Shown: positions 54,189 through 63,454 of the stretch, piece by piece
Layout of the letters: every line of letters starts with the position of its first letter
Position numbering within the stretch: the first letter of the stretch is position 1
NCBI GenBank assembly: GCA_026705925.1
Contig: JAPOZT010000014.1
Coordinates: 50,536-114,535 of the forward strand
Reading direction: 5' to 3'
From: Gemmatimonadota bacterium
GTDB lineage: Bacteria; JAAXHH01
DNA: 64,000 nt
Made by a program: the position numbers and the translations under genes
The notes under the pieces: generated by a model
Seen by the model: the letters and a program-made list of their open reading frames with translations, nothing else
What the model was told of the DNA's origin: nothing
Database searches by the model: none

Positions 54189-54257
54189 ACCCGCTCACTC
54201 CGCGGGCGCGTACCCGCTCACTCCGCGGGCGCTCAACCGTTCACTCCGCGGGCATGC
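54189..54257. repeat. 23-bp tandem repeat, three copies
   Basis: Units at 54189, 54212 and 54235, sharing the core tcactccgcgggc. The third copy supplies the last codons and stop of the hydroxyacid dehydrogenase; each copy contains the same in-phase stop. Confidence 0.85.
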
Positions 54258-55251
54258 CCCATTTTTCGGCGGCGAGTGGCTTCACTGCGGGGTTTACGAG
54301 GCCGTCTTCGGGCCAGCGGCCGCTGAGGATGGTAACCAGTTGCCGGCCAGCTTTCTTGAAACGCTCGACGCCGCCCCTTTCCGACGCCGAAGCGTAGTGC
54401 GGCGTGAGGACCACCTGTTCCATCGACCGCAGCGGGTTGTCCGGGGCGGGCGGTTCCTGTTCCTGCACGTCCAGTCCCGCACCGGCGAGCCACCCTTCCC
54501 GCAGGGCCCGGATCAGCGCCTTCTCGTCCACGACCTTGCCCCGGCCCGTGTTGATGAAGTAAGCGGAAGGCTTCATGTTCCGGAAATCCCGCTCTCCGAT
54601 GAGATGATGGGTTCCCGGTCCCAGGGGCACGTGGCAGGAGACGAAGTCCGACTCCCTGAACAGCGTTTCCTGGTCCACCATGGTCACGCCCCAGGGGTCG
54701 GCGTCGGCCTGGGTGACGAAGGGGTCGCAGGCGATGACGCGGAGATCGAATCCCGCGGCGATCTTGGCCATGGCCCGGCCGATGTTACCGAAGGAAACCA
54801 GACCCAGCGTCTGGTCGTAAATAGGTTGAATAGTGCCACGGCTGATGGGGGTGCCTTCCATCATCGACCGGTTGATGATCATCAGCCGCCGGGCGCAGGC
54901 GAGCAGCAGCATCATGGCGTGCTGGGCGACTTCCCGTTCGAATACCCGCTGTATGTTGTAGACGATGATGCCCCGCTCCGTGGCCGCTTCCACGTCGATG
55001 AAGTCCACGCCGATCCCGCCCGCACCCACCACGCGTATGCGCTCGGGCAGCGCTTCGACGACTTCCCTGTTGTACGTGAGACCGCCCTGGGTGAACCCGT
55101 CCACGTCCCGGGCTTCCTCGAGCATCTCCTCGAGCGTGCTGTAGGACCGTATCTTGAGCTCGGCGCCAATGGTCTTCAGTTCGTCTCGTATGTACTGGTT
55201 GGGACCGGGGTTATCCGGATTACCGGGAGCGAGGATAGTAAAACCAGCCAT
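54241..55251 (-). CDS. D-isomer-specific 2-hydroxyacid dehydrogenase
   Basis: 336 residues; GAAGGAG upstream of the ATG. NAD-dependent: the catalytic Arg is in NTGRGKVVDEKAL, Glu in LDVQEQEPP and His in VLTPHYAS. The cofactor motif LGLVSFGNIGRAMAKIAAG is at about residues 148-166 with one Gly replaced by Ser. It resembles phosphoglycerate/hydroxypyruvate dehydrogenases without an ACT domain. The substrate is not certain. Confidence 0.9.
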   Translation of the reverse strand: MAGFTILAPGNPDNPGPNQYIRDELKTIGAELKIRSYSTLEEMLEEARDVDGFTQGGLTYNREVVEALPERIRVVGAGGIGVDFIDVEAATERGIIVYNIQRVFEREVAQHAMMLLLACARRLMIINRSMMEGTPISRGTIQPIYDQTLGLVSFGNIGRAMAKIAAGFDLRVIACDPFVTQADADPWGVTMVDQETLFRESDFVSCHVPLGPGTHHLIGERDFRNMKPSAYFINTGRGKVVDEKALIRALREGWLAGAGLDVQEQEPPAPDNPLRSMEQVVLTPHYASASERGGVERFKKAGRQLVTILSGRWPEDGLVNPAVKPLAAEKWGMPAE

Positions 55252-55607
55252 GCAGACTCCTTCGGAAGGGGATATGGGGTGATTGCGACCAGTGAAAAGT
55301 ATACCGGGGCGGCGGGATTGGCAATATGAGAATTCGATGGACGTTCGATGGTAGTAAGACGGTGATTCGATGCGGATCCGATTCCGTCCGGGCAGGTCAT
55401 CGCGGACCCTGAAGACAGTGGGATTCCCCGGCCGGATCGCCCAAATATCCCTTGCCCTGACCCGAATATCGGTAATTTTAGAGGAGAATGGCTAAATGAG
55501 GACAGGATCCACATTTCAAGTAGCAAATTCCTTCCTCCGCGGGATTCCGACCCGCTGCCCGTTACCGACAGACTCCAGACATTCATGGCTTCACCCCCGG
55601 AGGAACC
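55252..55607. other. 356-base gap, no gene supported
   Basis: The divergent spacer between the hydroxyacid dehydrogenase and the dipeptidase. It contains a run of gattcgatg-like near repeats (55330-55385) and a weak promoter-like TTGCCC/TAATTT pair near 55452-55478. A three-codon open frame with a good ribosome site (GAGGAG, ATGGCTAAATGA) sits at about 55480-55498. Open frames crossing it are in the wrong phase to the strong dipeptidase start. Confidence 0.5.
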
Positions 55608-56876
55608 ATGCACACATTCTCCCTGTTGCTTGCCAGCCTCTGTTTCATCGCGCTGACCGCCGCGTGCACGCCGGCGGAGGAATCCATGCCCGAAGACCCC
55701 GTCGAACGCGCAAAAGCGCTGCACGCGCAAGTTCCACTGATCGACGGTCACAACGACCTGCCCTGGCAGATTCGCAGGAAAGCGAACCGGGACGTGTGGT
55801 CCATCGATCTCGATCAGCCCCAGCCCGATTTTCACACCGACATCCCCCGCCTGCGGGAGGGCATGGTGGGCGCCCAGTTCTGGTCGGTCTACGTACCTGT
55901 TTCCATGCAGGGCAAGGAAGCGACGCGGGCTACTATGGAAGCCATAGACATCGTGTACGAGATGATCGAACGTTACCCGGACACGTTTCAGCTGGCCACG
56001 ACGGCCGATGAAGTGGAATCAGCCTTCGCAGCAGGCAGAATCGCGTCCATGATAGGCATCGAAGGGGGCCATTCCATCGATTCCTCCCTCGGCGCACTCC
56101 GCATGTTTCACAAACTGGGCGTCCGGTACATGACCCTGACCCACAGCCGCAACATCCCGTGGGCCGATTCGGCCACGGACACCGTGGGGGTCGGCGGCCT
56201 TTCGGAATTCGGGAAAGAGGTGATCCGCGAGATGAACCGCCTGGGCATGCTGGCGGACCTGTCCCACGTTTCCCTGGCGACCATGGGGGACGTCCTGGAC
56301 GTGACGGAGGCCCCGGTCATCTTCACCCATTCCTCGTCCTACGCCATGTGCAGCCACGTGCGCAATGTCCCCGACGACGTCCTGGCGCGCCTGGCCGAAA
56401 ACGGCGGCGTGATCATGGTCACCTTCGTACCCGGCTACATCTCGGAAGAAACCCGCCTGCACGGCGTGAAACGCAACGAGGAACGCGAGCGGCTCGCGTC
56501 GATGCCGGGCAGCACGGATGAATCGGTGGCAGAAGGCATCACCGCCTGGAACGAGGCCAATCCCACGCCGCGTGCCACCGTCGCCCAGGTGGCCGACCAT
56601 ATCGACCACATCCGGCAGGTGATCGGCATAGATTACATTGGCATCGGCGGAGACTACGACGGCATTTCCACGGTCCCGGTGGGACTGGAGGACGTCTCCA
56701 CCTATCCCAATTTGACGGCCGAACTGGTCCGGCGCGGATACGCGGACGAGGACATCATGAAGATTCTCGGAGGCAATGTGCTGCGCGTGATGCGCGACGC
56801 GGAGGCGGTGGCAGCCCGTCTGCAGCAGGAGCGCCATGCCTCGGGCGCACGCATCGAAGTCCTGGACGGTGAATAG
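55608..56876 (+). CDS. Membrane dipeptidase (M19 renal dipeptidase family), lipoprotein
   Basis: 422 residues; GGAGG five bases before the ATG. The lipobox ALTAACTP anchors the protein in a membrane. The zinc ligands follow the M19 pattern: DGHNDLPWQIR, the bridging Glu in MIGIEGGHSID, and the His pair in LSHVS and FTHSSS; the carboxylate site is IGIGGDYDG. It cleaves dipeptides, including D-amino-acid forms. Its stop is only 3 nt before larB, so it heads the lar operon. Confidence 0.92.
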   Translation: MHTFSLLLASLCFIALTAACTPAEESMPEDPVERAKALHAQVPLIDGHNDLPWQIRRKANRDVWSIDLDQPQPDFHTDIPRLREGMVGAQFWSVYVPVSMQGKEATRATMEAIDIVYEMIERYPDTFQLATTADEVESAFAAGRIASMIGIEGGHSIDSSLGALRMFHKLGVRYMTLTHSRNIPWADSATDTVGVGGLSEFGKEVIREMNRLGMLADLSHVSLATMGDVLDVTEAPVIFTHSSSYAMCSHVRNVPDDVLARLAENGGVIMVTFVPGYISEETRLHGVKRNEERERLASMPGSTDESVAEGITAWNEANPTPRATVAQVADHIDHIRQVIGIDYIGIGGDYDGISTVPVGLEDVSTYPNLTAELVRRGYADEDIMKILGGNVLRVMRDAEAVAARLQQERHASGARIEVLDGE

Positions 56877-56879
56877 CCC

Positions 56880-57632
56880 GTGAACGAGTCACAGATCAGA
56901 GCGTTGCTCGAACAGGTCCGTTCCGGGGATCTGCCGGTGGACGAGGCTTCCACGCGGCTTCGATCCATGCCATTCGAAGACCTCGGGTTTGCGCAGGTGG
57001 ACCATCACAGGGCGCTGCGATGCGGTTTCCCCGAGGTGATCTTCTGTGCGGGGAAGACCGACGAACAGGTGGCCGCGATCGCGGAGCGTATCGTTGCCTC
57101 GGGCAGCGACCTGCTCGCCACGCGGGCGACCCCGGCCATGTACAAAGCCGTGACGGCGCGGTGCTCTTCGGCGGTGTACCACGATGCGGCACGGACGATC
57201 GTGGTCCAGGATGCCTGGCAGGACCGGGGCATCGGCGAGGTCCTGGTCGTCTCCGCGGGTACGAGCGATATCCCCGTGGCCGAAGAGGCCGCGGTAACCG
57301 CCCGGGTCCTGGGCAACCGGGTCGAACGCGTATTCGACGTGGGCGTGGCTGGCATCCACCGCCTGTTTTCCCATCGCGAAGCCATCATGAACGCGTCGGT
57401 GCTCGTCGTCGTGGCTGGCATGGAAGGCGCCCTGCCCAGCGTGGTCGGCGGGATGGTCTCCAGGCCGGTGATCGCCGTGCCCACCAGCGTGGGGTACGGC
57501 GCCAGTTTCAATGGGCTGGCGGCACTCCTGGCCATGCTGAACAGCTGTGCCTCGGGCGTAACGGTGGTGAATATCGACGGCGGGTTCAACGCCGGTTACG
57601 CGGCGGGCCTCATCAACCGGAAGCACGAATAG
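56880..57632 (+). CDS. larB: Nickel-pincer cofactor synthase LarB
   Basis: 250 residues, GTG start. LarB carboxylates and hydrolyses nicotinic acid adenine dinucleotide to pyridinium-3,5-biscarboxylic acid mononucleotide. The PurE-like domain has [20 protein letters not shown] and [17 protein letters not shown]. The N-terminal [14 protein letters not shown] region and the family end [10 protein letters not shown] are typical. It is followed 13 bases later by larC. Confidence 0.93.
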   Translation: MNESQIRALLEQVRSGDLPVDEASTRLRSMPFEDLGFAQVDHHRALRCGFPEVIFCAGKTDEQVAAIAERIVASGSDLLATRATPAMYKAVTARCSSAVYHDAARTIVVQDAWQDRGIGEVLVVSAGTSDIPVAEEAAVTARVLGNRVERVFDVGVAGIHRLFSHREAIMNASVLVVVAGMEGALPSVVGGMVSRPVIAVPTSVGYGASFNGLAALLAMLNSCASGVTVVNIDGGFNAGYAAGLINRKHE

Positions 57633-57645
57633 GACGGCGGGTCCT

Positions 57646-58968
57646 ATGACGGTGACGGATCCAATCGCGGTAGCGGGTTATTTCGACCAGTTATCCGGCT
57701 TCAGCGCGGACATGCTGCTCGGGGCGCTGATCGACGCGGGTTCGGACCGCGAAGAGATCGAAGCGGCCTTGAAACGCCACCATGGCGTGGACTGCGAGAT
57801 TAACGTTACCTGGGAGCGGGTCGGCGGGACGCAGGTGACGTACGCCTCCCTGTCCTGCGCCTTAGCGTCCGTTCCCGAGACCTACCGGGCCATCCCGCAT
57901 GGGGGAGCGGGTACGCCGGCCGGCGCGCTCATCAGACGGGTTACGGACCACCTCGAGCGGAATGTGAACGAACTCTGGGGGGCAAACGACCCGCCAGGGC
58001 AAACGCCGGGCAACGCTCAGGACCTGGCGCCGGGCCCCGCGCCGGACCACACACCGGACCACACACCGGGTCACACGCCGGACCACACACCGGACCACAC
58101 ACCGGACCACACACCGGTCCCCGTGCCGCCGGTGGAAGCGCTGGGCGGCCGCCATGCGGCTTTGCGCATCCTCGTCCTGTGCAACACCCTGCATCTTCTC
58201 GGGATCGATGCCCTCTACCACGAAGCGCTGCCCTTCGCCGCGGGCATCGATGCCACGCCTCCCTTGCTCGCCGCCCTGATGTGCGGCACAACCGTGCGGC
58301 CCGTCGAACGCGCCCCCGTCGACCTGGCGGGATGCGCCGTGCTGACCGCGCTATCCGCGGGATCGATGCACGGGGCCGGTATTACGCTGCGGTCCATGGG
58401 ATGCGGGGGCAACGACGCCGACAGGGGTGATGGAAACCTGGTACGGCTGGGTATTGGGGAAGTCGCCCCCATGGGTGAAGTCACCCCCATGGGTGAAGTC
58501 GCCGAGACCGGCGACCGTGAGTCTGTGCAGGTCCTGGAAACGCAGATCGACGATATGAATCCGCAGTTCTACGGCCACGTCCTGGACCTGCTGCTCGACG
58601 CCGGCGCGCTCGACGCCTTCCTCACGCCCGTAATCATGAAGAAAAGCAGGCCGGGCGTGCTGCTCACCGTACTGGCGCCCACCGCGCTGGCCGGCCGGCT
58701 GACCGAGGTTATTTTCAGGGAAACGACGACCATCGGCGTCAGAAGCTACCCCGTCTCCCGGAGTGTGCTGCCCCGCCGCGAGGCCAGGGCGGAGACCCCC
58801 TTCGGCGCGATCCGGATCAAAGTCGTTCGGCAGGGAAACGCCACGCGCTATACCCCCGAATACGAGGACTGCCGTCAGGCCGCATTGAAGGCGGGAATAC
58901 CGCTCGCCGAGGTGTACGCGGCCGTCCACAAGGCCGCCGGCCGCATGGACCTGGACGCCCTGCCGTGA
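57646..58968 (+). CDS. larC: Nickel insertion protein LarC with His/Asp-rich insertion
   Basis: 440 residues in one uninterrupted frame, unlike Lactobacillus where a programmed frameshift joins larC1 and larC2. LarC puts nickel into the pincer cofactor, using CTP. It begins YFDQLSGFSADMLLGALIDA and later has VLETQIDDMNPQFYGHVLDL. Residues 133-156 are six 12-bp repeats (58042-58113) encoding PDHT-type tetrapeptides, a possible metal-binding arm. A second repeat, GEVAPM-like (three 18-bp units, about 58459-58510), lies at residues 272-289. LarE is not in the window. Confidence 0.9.
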   Translation: MTVTDPIAVAGYFDQLSGFSADMLLGALIDAGSDREEIEAALKRHHGVDCEINVTWERVGGTQVTYASLSCALASVPETYRAIPHGGAGTPAGALIRRVTDHLERNVNELWGANDPPGQTPGNAQDLAPGPAPDHTPDHTPGHTPDHTPDHTPDHTPVPVPPVEALGGRHAALRILVLCNTLHLLGIDALYHEALPFAAGIDATPPLLAALMCGTTVRPVERAPVDLAGCAVLTALSAGSMHGAGITLRSMGCGGNDADRGDGNLVRLGIGEVAPMGEVTPMGEVAETGDRESVQVLETQIDDMNPQFYGHVLDLLLDAGALDAFLTPVIMKKSRPGVLLTVLAPTALAGRLTEVIFRETTTIGVRSYPVSRSVLPRREARAETPFGAIRIKVVRQGNATRYTPEYEDCRQAALKAGIPLAEVYAAVHKAAGRMDLDALP

Positions 58969-60773
58969 TCGTCGTCGAAGACGTATCCTTCAACTACCAT
59001 CTTCCGACGGGGGACGAGGTCCCCACACTGAAGGGCTTGTCCCTCGAGATCGGCGACTCCGGAAGCCTGGCCGTGATCGGGCCCAACGGCTCGGGCAAGA
59101 GCACGCTCGCACGCTGCCTCAACGGATTGATCGTGCCCCGGACCGGCCGGGTCCTGGTGGACGGCCGGGACACAGCGGACCCGGAGAACAAGTGGCCGGT
59201 TCATCAACGGGCCGGCATGATCTTCCAGAACCCGGACAACCAGCTGGTCTCCACCACGGTGGAACGTGAAGTGGCCTTCGGCCTGGAGAACCTCGGCCTG
59301 CCTTCTCAGGAGATCCACGACCGCGTTGCGTGGGCTTTGGGCCGGTTCAACCTGGAAAAGTACCGCCAATACCCTCCCCACAAGTTGTCCGGCGGCGAGA
59401 AGCAACGCCTGGCCATCGCCGCCGTGGCGTCCATGCGCCCCCGTTACCTCATTTGCGACGAGCCCACCTCGTCGCTGGACCCGGGCGACCGGCGGGACAT
59501 ACTCGACCTGCTCCTGTCGATCGTGGAGGAATACCGGTTGAGCGTGGTATTCATAACGCAGTCGCCGGAGGAAGCCGTCCGGATGGACCGCATCGCGCTG
59601 GTAGTGGACGGGGACATCGCCGCAGAGGGAACGCCGGAGGAGATATACCAGGAATCCGCCCGGCTCGCGGCGCACGGGCTCGACGCACCGCTGGCCAAAC
59701 GGCTGGCGGACACCCTGCGCACGTGCGGCGTCGCGGTGCCGACCGACATCGTCCGTTCGGAATCCCTGGTCCGGTGGCTGGCCGGCAGGGCGCAGGAGTC
59801 TCCGCCGTCCCAGGGTAGGGAAGGCACGCCACTGGACGACGTTCATTCCGCGTCGCCAGCACCGGATGCGAATCCGGCCGTGTCACCTTCCATGCCGCCT
59901 ATCATCGCTTTCGACCAGGTGTGCCATATCTATTCCCCTGGCACTTCCCTGGAGATCCCCGCGTTGCGCGACGTGACCGTGCGGGTGATGCCCGGTGAGT
60001 GCGTCGCGCTGACCGGGCCGAACGGTTCAGGAAAGTCCACGATGATTCAGCACCTCAACCGCCTGCTGAAGGCGGATTCGGGCTCGGTTCGGGTCGAGGG
60101 AGCGGATGTATCGTCCCCAAAGACCGACCTGCGGAAACTGCGTCAGAAAGTGGGACTGGTCTTCCAGTTTCCCGAGGCCCAGTTGTTCGAGGAAACCGTG
60201 TTCGACGACGTGGCCTTCGGTCCCCGGCAAACAGGTGTTGCCGCATCGGAAATCCCAAACCTGGTCAATCGGGCGCTCGAGCAGGTCGGCCTGGACCCCG
60301 GCCGGTTTTCACACCGGCATCCCCTGTCGTTGAGCGGTGGGGAAAAACGCCGGGCCGCGATCGCCGGGATCCTGGCCATGGAACCCTCCGTCCTCGCGCT
60401 GGATGAGCCTACCTCCGGTCTCGATCCGCATAGCGTACGGCAAGTCGAGGCGATTTTCAGGACCTGCAAGGCGAAGGGGACGACCCTTTTCCTGATCACC
60501 CATGACATGGACCTGATCTCCCGGCTGGCGGACCGGATCCTCGTCATGGAAAACGGCGGCATCGCGGCAGATACCACGCCGGTCCGCCTGTTCGCCGGAA
60601 AGGACGGCGTCACCGGACGACCCGGACTGTGCGACCTGCTGGCCGCCGCCTGTGAAGCCGGGATCCCCGTCGATTCCGCCTGTTTCGAACTGGAAGAAGC
60701 CGCGAACATGATCCGCGCGTGCCTGTTCAACGACAACCATCACGCCAGTCCCGGGGAAAACCATCCATGCTAG
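58965..60773 (+). CDS. Fused double ATPase of an ECF (CbiO-type) transporter
   Basis: 602 residues, GTG overlapping larC by 4 nt. Two complete nucleotide-binding domains in one chain: the first with GPNGSGKST, LSGGEKQRLAIAAVAS and CDEPTSSLDP, the second with GPNGSGKSTM, LSGGEKRRAAIAGI and LDEPTSGLDP, joined by a Pro/Ser/Ala linker at about residues 270-305. ECF energising modules take up vitamins or nickel/cobalt. Next to larBC a nickel role is attractive. T and S components are not adjacent. Confidence 0.88.
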   Translation: MIVVEDVSFNYHLPTGDEVPTLKGLSLEIGDSGSLAVIGPNGSGKSTLARCLNGLIVPRTGRVLVDGRDTADPENKWPVHQRAGMIFQNPDNQLVSTTVEREVAFGLENLGLPSQEIHDRVAWALGRFNLEKYRQYPPHKLSGGEKQRLAIAAVASMRPRYLICDEPTSSLDPGDRRDILDLLLSIVEEYRLSVVFITQSPEEAVRMDRIALVVDGDIAAEGTPEEIYQESARLAAHGLDAPLAKRLADTLRTCGVAVPTDIVRSESLVRWLAGRAQESPPSQGREGTPLDDVHSASPAPDANPAVSPSMPPIIAFDQVCHIYSPGTSLEIPALRDVTVRVMPGECVALTGPNGSGKSTMIQHLNRLLKADSGSVRVEGADVSSPKTDLRKLRQKVGLVFQFPEAQLFEETVFDDVAFGPRQTGVAASEIPNLVNRALEQVGLDPGRFSHRHPLSLSGGEKRRAAIAGILAMEPSVLALDEPTSGLDPHSVRQVEAIFRTCKAKGTTLFLITHDMDLISRLADRILVMENGGIAADTTPVRLFAGKDGVTGRPGLCDLLAAACEAGIPVDSACFELEEAANMIRACLFNDNHHASPGENHPC

Positions 60774-61660
60774 TCGACATCCATACCAACCTGATGTGGT
60801 ACCCGGACCATATGTCCGATGAGTTCGTGGAATTTGCCTACGCCGCCAAGAAGGCCAAGATGCGGCTGTCCGAAGACGTTTACTTCGCCGGCCACGAGGA
60901 CCGGTACAAGAACGCCTTCGATTCCACGTCCGAAACGCTGCTGAAGGCGACGGAAGACTGTGACAGGGTGGTGGTGTTCGGGCTGAAGGCGCCCTACTGC
61001 GGAGTGGACGTGCCCCAGGAACTCGTCGCCGGATTCGTGGCGGAACACGCGGACCGGTTCATCGGCTGGTGTTCCGTCGACCCGAACGACGAGGACGCCG
61101 TCGAACAGCTAGAATACAATGTCGACGTGCTCGGCCTGCGCGGGCTGAAGGTCGCGCCGATCTACCAGCACTTCGATCCGCAGGACCCGGTCCATCTACC
61201 CCTGTTCAGGAAGGCGGAAGCGCTGGACATCCCCGTGATCTGGCACCAGGGCACTTCCTTCGTGCGGCCCGGCCCGCTCAAGTGGGCCAATCCGATCCAG
61301 CTGGAGGACATCGCGGTGGCCTGCCCGGACCTTCGGATGATGATCGCCCACATGGGGCACCCGTGGGAGGACGAATGCGTGGTGCTGATCCGAAAGCATC
61401 CGAATCTCTACGCGGACATATCCGCCCTGCACTACCGTCCGCTTCGCCATTACATGGCCTTCATGTCCGCCCTGGAGTACGGCGTGGAGCACAAGCTGAT
61501 CTTCGGCTCCGACTTTCCCTCCGCCACGCCGACGCAGGTCATAGCGGGCCAGTGGAAAGTGAACGACGTCGTACGGAACACGGCCCTGCCCGTGTTTCCG
61601 GAAGAGGCCATCCACAACATGATCTATGAAAACTGGAAACCGTTTCTAGGGGAGTTATAA
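60767..61660 (+). CDS. Amidohydrolase family 2 (TIM-barrel) protein
   Basis: 297 residues from the ATG at 60767, overlapping the ATPase gene by 7 nt. The barrel features of PF04909: an N-terminal DIHTNLMWYPD (HxT/H metal-site position divergent, first His only), IPVIWHQGTSF, MMIAHMGHPW and IFGSDFPSATP with the catalytic aspartate. Possible decarboxylase or hydrolase; substrate unknown. It closes the operon. Confidence 0.82.
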   Translation: MLVDIHTNLMWYPDHMSDEFVEFAYAAKKAKMRLSEDVYFAGHEDRYKNAFDSTSETLLKATEDCDRVVVFGLKAPYCGVDVPQELVAGFVAEHADRFIGWCSVDPNDEDAVEQLEYNVDVLGLRGLKVAPIYQHFDPQDPVHLPLFRKAEALDIPVIWHQGTSFVRPGPLKWANPIQLEDIAVACPDLRMMIAHMGHPWEDECVVLIRKHPNLYADISALHYRPLRHYMAFMSALEYGVEHKLIFGSDFPSATPTQVIAGQWKVNDVVRNTALPVFPEEAIHNMIYENWKPFLGEL

Positions 61661-61693
61661 AAAAACAGGAGCGACCTTGATGGCCGCCCCTGT
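61658..61693 (-). terminator. Terminator of the Pal1 gene
   Basis: A nine-position stem (61685-61693 with 61665-61673, one mismatch) and 11-base loop; the minus strand continues TTTTTTTATA. It lies 31 nt downstream of the Pal1 stop and directly after the convergent amidohydrolase stop. Confidence 0.85.
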
Positions 61694-61723
61694 TCTGAAA
61701 CGGTACGGGTGATGCGGGGAAAC

Positions 61724-62377
61724 CTACTGGCGCTTCAATTCCACGCGCCGGTTCTGCGCCAGGGCGCTTTCGTCACTGCCTGTGACCGACTGCCGCTCTT
61801 CACCGTAACTGACGGTCTCGATGCGGTCTTCCTCCACGCCGGATTCCACGAGGTACGCCTTGACCGCCTCGGCGCGCCGTTCACCCAGCGCCAGGTTGTA
61901 TTCGATCGTTCCCCGTTCATCGGTATGGCCTTCGACCACCACCCTGTCTTCGGGCTGGTATTCCCGAAGCTTGCGTGCGTTTTCATCCAGGACTGAACGC
62001 TGGTCCTCCCGGACGTCCGACCGGTCATAGTCGAAGTAGATGGTGGCCAGGGTTATCATCTCCTGGTGCAGGGCCTCGGCCTCGGCCGCCCTGCGGGCTT
62101 CCTCTTCGGCCAAGCGCCGGGCTTCTTCTTCGGCTGCCAGACGGGCTTCCTCTTCGGCTATGCGCCGGGCTTCTGCCTCGGCCGCCAGGCGGGCTTCCTC
62201 TTCAGCTTGCACCGCCCTGATCGAATCCGCGATCGCCTGTTGACGCGCCGCCTCCATCGCGGCCAGTTCCTCCGCGGAAGGTCCCCGGGTAACGGCGCAG
62301 CAAGCGCCCATCCACACGGGAGCGGCGACCAGCACACAGAGCGCCAGGACCGATGCCGTATTGCTCCATCGCTTCAT
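61724..62377 (-). CDS. pal: OmpA/Pal-type lipoprotein 1 with Ala/Glu coiled coil
   Basis: 217 residues from the ATG at 62377, AAGGAG six bases upstream. A signal peptide ends near VWMGACC. Residues about 35-105 are a charged coiled coil built from AEEEARRLAEEEAR-type repeats. The OmpA peptidoglycan-binding domain follows: IYFDYDRSDVREDQR, VVVEGHTDERGTIEYNLALG with the Asp and Arg that hold diaminopimelate, and ERRAEAVKAYLVESG. It should tether the outer membrane to peptidoglycan. Confidence 0.9.
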   Translation of the reverse strand: MKRWSNTASVLALCVLVAAPVWMGACCAVTRGPSAEELAAMEAARQQAIADSIRAVQAEEEARLAAEAEARRIAEEEARLAAEEEARRLAEEEARRAAEAEALHQEMITLATIYFDYDRSDVREDQRSVLDENARKLREYQPEDRVVVEGHTDERGTIEYNLALGERRAEAVKAYLVESGVEEDRIETVSYGEERQSVTGSDESALAQNRRVELKRQ

Positions 62378-62476
62378 GCAGAACTCCTTTCCCAAAAACT
62401 GGGGTTTTCATCCATTATTGATCCGGCCGGTCTGGCCCTTTTCCGCTAAATATCTGTTTCATCCAGAGCGGCAAAG

Positions 62477-62505
62477 TATATATCAATTTCCGCTTCATCT
62501 TTCAA
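62477..62505 (-). promoter_or_regulatory. Promoter of Pal1
   Basis: Minus-strand TTGAAA (62500-62505), 17-nt spacer, TATATA (62477-62482), about 100 nt before the Pal1 start. Pal1 is thus likely transcribed on its own, as a terminator precedes it at 62585-62611. Confidence 0.7.
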
Positions 62506-62584
62506 TGTTTTTTTCAATACGCCGCCCGGTGCCTTCCATCCTCATGTTCTGTGGAAACCGGAATCCGTTTCCCGGGAACAAACG

Positions 62585-62611
62585 AAAAAGGGGCGACCTT
62601 GCGGCCGCCCC
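62585..62611 (-). terminator. Terminator of the Pal2 gene
   Basis: GC stem CGCCCC/GGGGCG (62606-62611 with 62590-62595, extendable by GG/CC-rich pairs), then CTTTTTCG on the minus strand, 35 nt after the Pal2 stop. Confidence 0.78.
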
Positions 62612-62645
62612 AGTCCTGTATCGGTACGGGTGCAACTTAAAACAC

Positions 62646-63287
62646 TTAGTTGCGCTTCAACTCGGCGCGCCGGTTCTGCGACCAGGCACTTTCGTCGCTG
62701 CCCATGACCGCCGGCTGTTCTTCACCGAAACTGACGGTCTCGATGCGGCCTTCCGCCACGCCGGCATCTACGAGGTAGGTCTTGACCGCCTGGGCACGCT
62801 GCTCGCCCAGCGCCAGATTGTATTCGATCGTACCCCGCTCATCGCAGTGACCCTCGATCACCACCCCGTCATCGGGCTGGTAATCCCGCAGCTTGCTGGC
62901 GTTCTCGTCCAGGGCCGAACGCTGGTCTTCCCGGATGTTCGACATGTCGTAGTCGAAGTAGACGGTGGACAGGGACATCATCTCCTGGTGCCGGGCTTCG
63001 GCCGCCCTGCGGGCTTCCTCTTCGGCCAGGCGACGGGCTTCTTCCTCGGCCGCCAGACGGGCTTGTTCTTCGGCCAGGCGACGGGCTTCTTCCTCGGCGG
63101 CGAGACGGGCTTCCTCCTCAGCGCGTACCGCCCTGAGCGAATCCGCTATGGCCTGCTGACGCGCGGCCTCCATCGCGGCCAGTTCTTCCGCGGAAGGGCC
63201 CCGGGCACAGGCGGCACCCATCCACGCGGGAGCTGCGACCATCACGCATAGCGCCAGGACCGAATACGTGCTACGCCATCTTTTCAT
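62646..63287 (-). CDS. OmpA/Pal-type lipoprotein 2, paralogue of Pal1
   Basis: 213 residues; AAAGGAG before the ATG. The same order as Pal1: signal peptide ending WMGAACA, Ala/Glu coiled coil, OmpA domain (VYFDYDMSNIREDQR; GVVIEGHCDERGTIEYNLAL). The two proteins are near-identical in long stretches, pointing to a recent tandem duplication, but GHTDERG reads GHCDERG here and the coiled coil differs in length. Each gene has its own terminator. Confidence 0.9.
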   Translation of the reverse strand: MKRWRSTYSVLALCVMVAAPAWMGAACARGPSAEELAAMEAARQQAIADSLRAVRAEEEARLAAEEEARRLAEEQARLAAEEEARRLAEEEARRAAEARHQEMMSLSTVYFDYDMSNIREDQRSALDENASKLRDYQPDDGVVIEGHCDERGTIEYNLALGEQRAQAVKTYLVDAGVAEGRIETVSFGEEQPAVMGSDESAWSQNRRAELKRN

Positions 63288-63454
63288 TACAGCACTCCTT
63301 TCAAATGGGTGCGTTACTCATCCATCAATGAACGGCAGGCATATGGACACCTTCTCGACCTCACCGTGTTTTTCCGATGCGTGGGTCAAACCGGTACATC
63401 CACAGTTAAAATCTCTACTTCAATATCGAAAGTAAAGCAAAAAGTCCGTCTTCC

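Noticed and set aside
52942..55329. 795-codon plus-strand open frame
   Set aside because: Antisense to three well-supported enzyme genes with no domain of its own.
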